NCBI GenBank assembly: GCA_028277195.1 | Contig: JANQGS010000043.1 | Location: 1-18,513, forward strand | Direction: 5' to 3' | DNA: 18,513 nucleotides | Origin: Candidatus Gastranaerophilales bacterium | Lineage (GTDB): Bacteria > Cyanobacteriota > Vampirovibrionia > Gastranaerophilales > UBA9971 | Part shown: positions 14,368 to 18,513 of the stretch, one piece after another | Numbering within the stretch: position 1 is the first letter of the stretch | Layout of the letters: the number at the start of each line of letters is the position of its first letter | The notes under the pieces: model-generated | Seen by the model: the letters and a program-made list of their open reading frames with translations, nothing else | Database searches by the model: none | Told to the model about the DNA's origin: nothing | Translations under genes and position numbers: made by a program

Positions 14368-15000
14368 ATGTCGTCTTCTATGTGCAAAAAAAGAAGTATA
14401 AAAAAATACTTCATATATTTATTATTAATTATGTTTTTGCTGTTTTTCGGTTGCGAATCCTCAGCAAAAAAATATGATTATTCGGAAATTACCTCCAGCC
14501 CTAAAATCAAAAGCGCGCTGGAAAAACTGGAGAATACAAAATTTCAATGGGCACTGGATGCTGTGCTGGGTGAAAACCTTACCCAAAAGCCCGTTGCAAT
14601 AAGGTTTATGAAACTATCCTACATATCGGTTGATTTTAGAAACAGCAATGCGGTGGCTGTTTTTGATAATAAAGGTAAAATGTTTATTTTAATTGATAAT
14701 AAATTTAAAAACGCATTACCCGAGGCAATAGCCTCTCTTTTATGCCATGAGATAATTCACCAGGACAATGTATCATCAATAGAAGAGGAAACAAGAGGCT
14801 GGACAAACGAGGCCCGCTGCTGGATAGAAATGACAGGGCAAAATCCCGAACTGGCAAATGCGAATACACCCCTGGTCAACAGGTTGAATACTCTCGCGAA
14901 AATGTATAAAGAGGCCGATAACACAGATTATTTAATAAAACAGCAAGTACTGGCAAATGCCGGTTATGTAAAACTGACCCTGCATTCACCGGGTTTCTAG
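14368..15000 (+). CDS. Putative lipoprotein with HEXXH metallopeptidase-like motif
   Basis: A 210-aa protein that I cannot assign to a family. A basic N-terminus (MCKKRSIKKY) and hydrophobic stretch end in FFGC (C29), a non-ideal lipobox, so it is probably a membrane-anchored lipoprotein. CHEIIH (HEXXH at 127-131) is followed 16 residues later by NEARCW, where E148 could be the third zinc ligand in the gluzincin manner. The flanking ASLLCHEIIHQDN is typical of metallopeptidase active sites. At 210 residues it is small for such an enzyme. The start is uncertain: GTG 14362, ATG 14368 and ATG 14380 are in frame and none has a Shine-Dalgarno sequence. It lies about 175 bases before the next gene and may be separate. 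Confidence 0.65.
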   Translation: MSSSMCKKRSIKKYFIYLLLIMFLLFFGCESSAKKYDYSEITSSPKIKSALEKLENTKFQWALDAVLGENLTQKPVAIRFMKLSYISVDFRNSNAVAVFDNKGKMFILIDNKFKNALPEAIASLLCHEIIHQDNVSSIEEETRGWTNEARCWIEMTGQNPELANANTPLVNRLNTLAKMYKEADNTDYLIKQQVLANAGYVKLTLHSPGF

Positions 15001-15176
15001 GGCCGAGGATTAACTAAAAATGAAGGTAGCTGTTTTTCAAAGTTTTGTAAATTTTTCCGCCCTTAATCAATAGCTTTTGTCAATTTTAAACATTTACAGG
15101 TTATTAAATATAGTGTATTTTGAAGAATAATTGTAAGAAATACACTCATCCAGCTCGACCAGAGGCGGCCTGAAAA

Positions 15177-16739
15177 ATGCTAAATAGTCCAAACATAGAC
15201 CAGTCCGGCAACCCCGGCCACCCGGTATTTGGCAATAGCCTTCTTACCGGGATAATGGGTTCAAGGGGACTGACTAACGGGTTTGCCGTACTTGATGCAA
15301 AGCCTGTTTTTGAGGTGGTAGGGCTTGATTTTACCACCATGGTCGCCCCGAGAATTATAGTTGACTACCAGCAAAACCCCGAATACGGCAGGGAAACTGC
15401 TGTAAGGGAACTGTCAACTATGTTCATAATGCCGTTTATGAGTAACTTTATCGGTATGGGGATTATGTCTGCCAAAGGACTTGGCGGTTTATACACAAAC
15501 AGCAGCGCGCTCTCTACCCTGCATGCGGCCTGGAATGAGGCAGGAAACACTTCCGGCAAGGAAAAATTAAAACAATACGTAAAAAATGTCCTCAATAATA
15601 CCGAAGGACAAGTGGGAGAGGAGTGGAGACCCCTTAGAAAAACACTGTCCAAAAAGGATTTCAGGAAATATGTTGATGAAATAGCGGACATAATAGAAAA
15701 CGGCGGTAAGGATACCAGTAAAAAATTAGAAAAGGTCGCGAAAAATTTAATAAAAACCGCACAGGCCGAGGGCAACATAAGGGTAACCGGTCTTGGGGAA
15801 GGGCTCAGCACCAGTATGAATGAACTGCTGAGAGATACCGCAACAACAGCGCAAAAAGTGTTTACCAGGCACGAAGGAGAGGCTCTGGAACAAACGGTTG
15901 AAAAACTGGGCAAATTAATCAGGTGGAAATCAGCCATTGCAGTCTCAGCTTCCGCTATTACCGGGTTTTCAATGCAATATATTAATGCTGCCATAACAAA
16001 ATTAAAAACAGGGGACGGCGGTTTCTCAGGCTATAAGACTTTTGGTACGGAAGAACATGAAAAAAGGGAGACAGAAGAGCACTCACCCGGGTTTACGATA
16101 AAGAAAGTTGCGGCTGCCCTGGGCATGGGGCTTTTAACAATGTCTACAATGAGCGGGTTTAAGAAAACAGAGCTTCTCAGCAAAAAGGGCTGGAAAGATT
16201 TTATTAAGGCTATGGAGCTCAGGGGGCCTTATGCGCATATGAACATACTGAAATTTGTCGTAGGGTGCGTATTTGCCGGAAGGGCAATAGCCATAAGGGA
16301 TGAAACAGAGCTAACAACAACTCCCGTAAGGGATTTTACAACATTCATTAACTGGCTGGTCATAGGCCCGCTTCTTGCAAAAGGAATAGCCGGCGCTTCC
16401 GACCCTTCCCTTTTCAACGGTAAAGTCGAGGGGGATAATATATTCAAGCGCGGGCTAAGCTGGCTCAACGATACATCGCTTAAGACAACAGATGAAATAA
16501 AGTCAATGTGGCCGGATAACCGGGAAAAACTGGCTATCCGCAACACCGCCAGGGTCGCCGGGCTCACCTGGACCTTATTTACTTTAGGAATTGGCATGCC
16601 ATATTATCTTAATCATTATATAATTAACAAATCACATAAAAATAAGAATGAAAATTTGAATAAAAATTCGTTTGCTGATTTTATAAACAACCACATGGAT
16701 GTTTATGCAAACCATAGAGGACTGCTTGCTAATGGATAA
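15177..16739 (+). CDS. Multi-spanning membrane protein of unknown function
   Basis: I do not recognise this 520-aa protein. There is no signal peptide. Hydrophobic stretches lie around residues 80-100, 253-275, 311-328, 358-374, 388-406 and 460-482, so it may cross the membrane several times. Between the first and second is a long charged helical region (about 120-245) with many Lys and Glu. The N-terminus (GNPGHPVFGNSLLTGIMGSRGL) and a VVGLDFTTMVAPRIIVDYQ motif followed by GRETAVRELS look like conserved family positions. I recall similar patterns in uncultured-lineage proteins, but I cannot test that. AGAGG (15161-15165) precedes the ATG by 11 bases. The gene overlaps the downstream symporter by eight bases, suggesting coupled translation and perhaps a joint function. 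Confidence 0.75.
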   Translation: MLNSPNIDQSGNPGHPVFGNSLLTGIMGSRGLTNGFAVLDAKPVFEVVGLDFTTMVAPRIIVDYQQNPEYGRETAVRELSTMFIMPFMSNFIGMGIMSAKGLGGLYTNSSALSTLHAAWNEAGNTSGKEKLKQYVKNVLNNTEGQVGEEWRPLRKTLSKKDFRKYVDEIADIIENGGKDTSKKLEKVAKNLIKTAQAEGNIRVTGLGEGLSTSMNELLRDTATTAQKVFTRHEGEALEQTVEKLGKLIRWKSAIAVSASAITGFSMQYINAAITKLKTGDGGFSGYKTFGTEEHEKRETEEHSPGFTIKKVAAALGMGLLTMSTMSGFKKTELLSKKGWKDFIKAMELRGPYAHMNILKFVVGCVFAGRAIAIRDETELTTTPVRDFTTFINWLVIGPLLAKGIAGASDPSLFNGKVEGDNIFKRGLSWLNDTSLKTTDEIKSMWPDNREKLAIRNTARVAGLTWTLFTLGIGMPYYLNHYIINKSHKNKNENLNKNSFADFINNHMDVYANHRGLLANG

Positions 16740-18255
16740 CTTTTTTACGTACTTTCAAGGGCTGGATAAAAAAATAGACGGGTTTGTAGCGCCGGTATCT
16801 GATGCGGTTTCCGAATTTGTGTTTTACCCGCTGACCATAAGCGGGGTTGGTATCCCCATTATTATTGTATGGCTTTTATTAGGGGCAATTATTTTTACGG
16901 TGGTAACCAGGGGCATAAGCATCTGGGGATTTAAGCATGCCATTGATGTAATTATGGGTAAATACAGTAATAAAAAAGATGACGAGAGCGACGAGGGCGA
17001 GGTTTCGTCTTTCCAGGCGCTGGCAACCGCATTATCCGGGACAATCGGGCTCGGCAACATAGCAGGCGTTGCTGTAGCCATTACAATGGGCGGGCCGGGC
17101 GCTGTCTTATGGATGATTGTGGGCGCGTTTTTCGGCATGACCTCAAAATTTATGGAAGCCACGCTGGGCGTTAAATACAGGAGACTGAACCCTGACGGCA
17201 GCGTATCGGGCGGGCCTATGCACTATATATCACACGGGCTTACGAGAATGAAATTAAGGTGGCTGGGTCAGCCTTTAGCGGTTCTTTTTTCCTGGATGTG
17301 TATAGCGGAAGCGTTCGGCGGGGGCAATATGTTCCAGATAAACATGGCAACCGCCCAGATAATAGAAATAACCGGGGGGGAAAACAGCTTTTTTTACCAC
17401 AACAGCTGGGTAGTAGGACTTGTAATGGCCGTTATTATAGCAAGCATTATTATTGGCGGGATTAAGAGCATAGCAAGGGTCGCAGAAAAAATTGTTCCCC
17501 TTATGTGTGTAATTTACCTCGTGTCAGGGCTTATAGTTGTTATTGTTCATTTCAGCCAGATACCGGAAGTTATAGGCATAATATTCACTGAGGCGTTTAA
17601 CCCGAGAGCCGTGGAAGGAGGCATAATCGGGAGCATAATCTGGGGATTAAGGCGTTCAGTGCAGTCAAACGAGGCAGGTGTTGGCTCAGCGCCCATTGCC
17701 TATGCGGCTGTTAAGACCCATGAACCTGTGTCACAGGGATTTGTTTCACTTTTAGAGCCTTTTATCGATACTATCCTGGTGTGTTCTATAACGGCATTTG
17801 TGATTATTGTTACCGGCACTTACCAGGATGCCAACGGGCTTGCGGGCGCGGAGCTTACCTCAAGGGCTTTTGAGTCGGTAATACCGTTTTTCCCTTATGT
17901 GTTGGCTTTTGTCATTATAATGTTCGCGCTTTCTACTATTATTTCCTGGTCGTACTACGGTTTAAAGGCCTGGAACTTCCTTTTCGGGGAAGGGGAAAAG
18001 AGGACGCGCACTTTCCAGCTTATTTTCTGTGTATTTATAGTTATTGGTTCTTCAATGAACATGATGAGCGTTATTCATTTCACCGACGCAATGCTTTTTG
18101 CGATGGCTGTGCCGAATCTCATTGCCATATACCTGCTTACCCCGCAGGTGATGGAGGACTTAAAGGATTATTGCAGGCGGTATAATGTCGGGATATTTAA
18201 ATCCCGTGCTTCTGAGGCTGTGGAAGAGGGTGGCACTGTTAGTACCGGAGTTTGA
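16732..18255 (+). CDS. AGCS-family sodium:alanine/glycine symporter
   Basis: A 507-aa transporter of the alanine-or-glycine:cation symporter family, which imports alanine, glycine or related amino acids with sodium. The family signature SFQALATALSGTIGLGNIAGVAVAITMGGPGAVLWM spans about residues 93-128. Other marks are KFMEATLGVKYR, GSVSGGPMHYI, EAFGGGNMFQ, GLRRSVQSNEAGVGSAPIAYAA and the NPRAV/GGIIGSIIWG region. About ten hydrophobic segments are present. I prefer ATG 16732 because the longer frame from 16699 adds a short unlike leader, and AGAGGA (16716-16721) lies ten bases upstream of 16732. It overlaps the unknown membrane-protein gene by eight bases. The substrate cannot be read from sequence. 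Confidence 0.9.
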   Translation: MDNFFTYFQGLDKKIDGFVAPVSDAVSEFVFYPLTISGVGIPIIIVWLLLGAIIFTVVTRGISIWGFKHAIDVIMGKYSNKKDDESDEGEVSSFQALATALSGTIGLGNIAGVAVAITMGGPGAVLWMIVGAFFGMTSKFMEATLGVKYRRLNPDGSVSGGPMHYISHGLTRMKLRWLGQPLAVLFSWMCIAEAFGGGNMFQINMATAQIIEITGGENSFFYHNSWVVGLVMAVIIASIIIGGIKSIARVAEKIVPLMCVIYLVSGLIVVIVHFSQIPEVIGIIFTEAFNPRAVEGGIIGSIIWGLRRSVQSNEAGVGSAPIAYAAVKTHEPVSQGFVSLLEPFIDTILVCSITAFVIIVTGTYQDANGLAGAELTSRAFESVIPFFPYVLAFVIIMFALSTIISWSYYGLKAWNFLFGEGEKRTRTFQLIFCVFIVIGSSMNMMSVIHFTDAMLFAMAVPNLIAIYLLTPQVMEDLKDYCRRYNVGIFKSRASEAVEEGGTVSTGV

Positions 18256-18360
18256 TATAAAATTTCCACACCAAAAAATGAATATTACGCACTCTATACC
18301 GATTTTAATAAGCAGCAATTCAGGTTAATTATTGTAACGCTTTTCGCTAAACGTAAAATC

Positions 18361-18378
18361 AAACATTACAAAATGTTT
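18361..18378. repeat. AT-rich hairpin before the last gene
   Basis: AAACATT (18361-18367) and AATGTTT (18372-18378) form a 7-bp stem with a 4-base loop, followed by a short T-run. It may be a weak terminator for the symporter gene or part of the promoter of the following gene. The rest of the 156-base gap shows no feature I can name. Confidence 0.4.
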
Positions 18379-18411
18379 TTATATTTATAGGTTGGTAGAG
18401 AAGGGGAGTTA

Positions 18412-18513
18412 GTGGCCATAAGAGTAGCGGAATTCAATCCTTATTTCGGAAACAGTATGCCTGAGAGAAAACCAAACGGCATACCAGCCGCCGGTAATGG
18501 TGGTAATGATGGG
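18412..18513 (+). CDS. Start of a gene cut by the right edge, function unknown
   Basis: A GTG start (18412) follows AAGGGGAG (18401-18408) at good spacing, and 34 codons stay open to the window end: AIRVAEFNPYFGNSMPERK, then a Gly/Asn/Pro-rich part. It has no signal peptide in the visible part. Its FGNS motif also occurs near the N-terminus of the 520-aa protein. The product is not identifiable from so little. Confidence 0.5.
   Translation, partial: MAIRVAEFNPYFGNSMPERKPNGIPAAGNGGNDG

Noticed and set aside
15020..15073. Tiny plus-strand frame of 17 codons after the lipoprotein gene
   Set aside because: It has no ribosome site and no conserved feature, and it is too short to support.
15365..15994. 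209-codon minus-strand open frame inside the 520-aa membrane-protein gene
   Set aside because: The plus-strand frame is longer, has a ribosome site and overlaps the next gene in operon style. The minus frame is rich in Ser, Ala and Phe without motifs.
1..18513. CRISPR array, insertion sequence or prophage
   Set aside because: I saw no regularly spaced repeats, transposase or integrase motifs, or phage structural genes in either strand.

Overview
The window comes from a bacterial chromosome of uncertain phylum. The [FeFe]-hydrogenase maturase HydE suggests a fermentative or anaerobic lifestyle. The signal-rich, AT-rich intergenic stretches, ThiD2-ThiE fusion, pseudopilin of the 'AFSLAEV' type, ATP-type PEP carboxykinase and proteins without recognisable families fit one of the uncultured candidate-type lineages (Omnitrophota, Elusimicrobiota, Margulisbacteria or Melainabacteria-like). 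The sequence alone does not decide between these. No insertion sequence, prophage, CRISPR array or integrase is visible, and the region looks like ordinary chromosome with housekeeping RNAs.

Layout: (1) 1-460 holds a left edge with hairpins, then a large bacterial SRP RNA with an Alu domain. (2) 463-1470 (-) is a ThiD2-ThiE fusion. (3) 1576-2955 (+) is a three-gene overlapping envelope-stress module: ECF sigma factor, zinc-finger anti-sigma factor and a Spy/CpxP-like periplasmic protein. (4) 3027-3195 (+) carries tRNA-Thr(TGT) and tRNA-Tyr(GTA) behind a good TTGACA promoter and ahead of a hairpin terminator. (5) 3269-8261 (-) is one tight six-gene operon, transcribed uppS, rdgB, an unknown secreted protein, a pseudopilin, a ThiF/MoeB-like E1 enzyme, then hydE. 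Nearly all its junctions overlap. (6) moeA (8332-9582, +) and a divergent ATP-type PEP carboxykinase (9687-11348, +) follow divergently. (7) 11418-11588 carries a 6S-like RNA, then tsaE and an MnmD-type methyltransferase gene, two tRNA-modification genes, ending at a strong hairpin. (8) 13202-14077 (-) encodes an EF-hand/dockerin-like repeat protein with no signal peptide. (9) 14368-18255 (+) holds a putative HEXXH lipoprotein, a 507-aa AGCS-type sodium:amino-acid symporter and a 520-aa multi-spanning protein of unknown function that overlaps the symporter gene. (10) A gene starting with GTG runs off the right edge.

Housekeeping RNA functions (protein targeting, RNA polymerase control, tRNA supply and modification) are concentrated here. 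The least explained parts are the secreted protein inside the uppS-hydE operon, the EF-hand protein, the HEXXH lipoprotein, and the 520-aa membrane protein coupled to the symporter. I found no convincing evidence of a wholly new defence or mobile system. The operon and the unknown membrane protein are the best leads.
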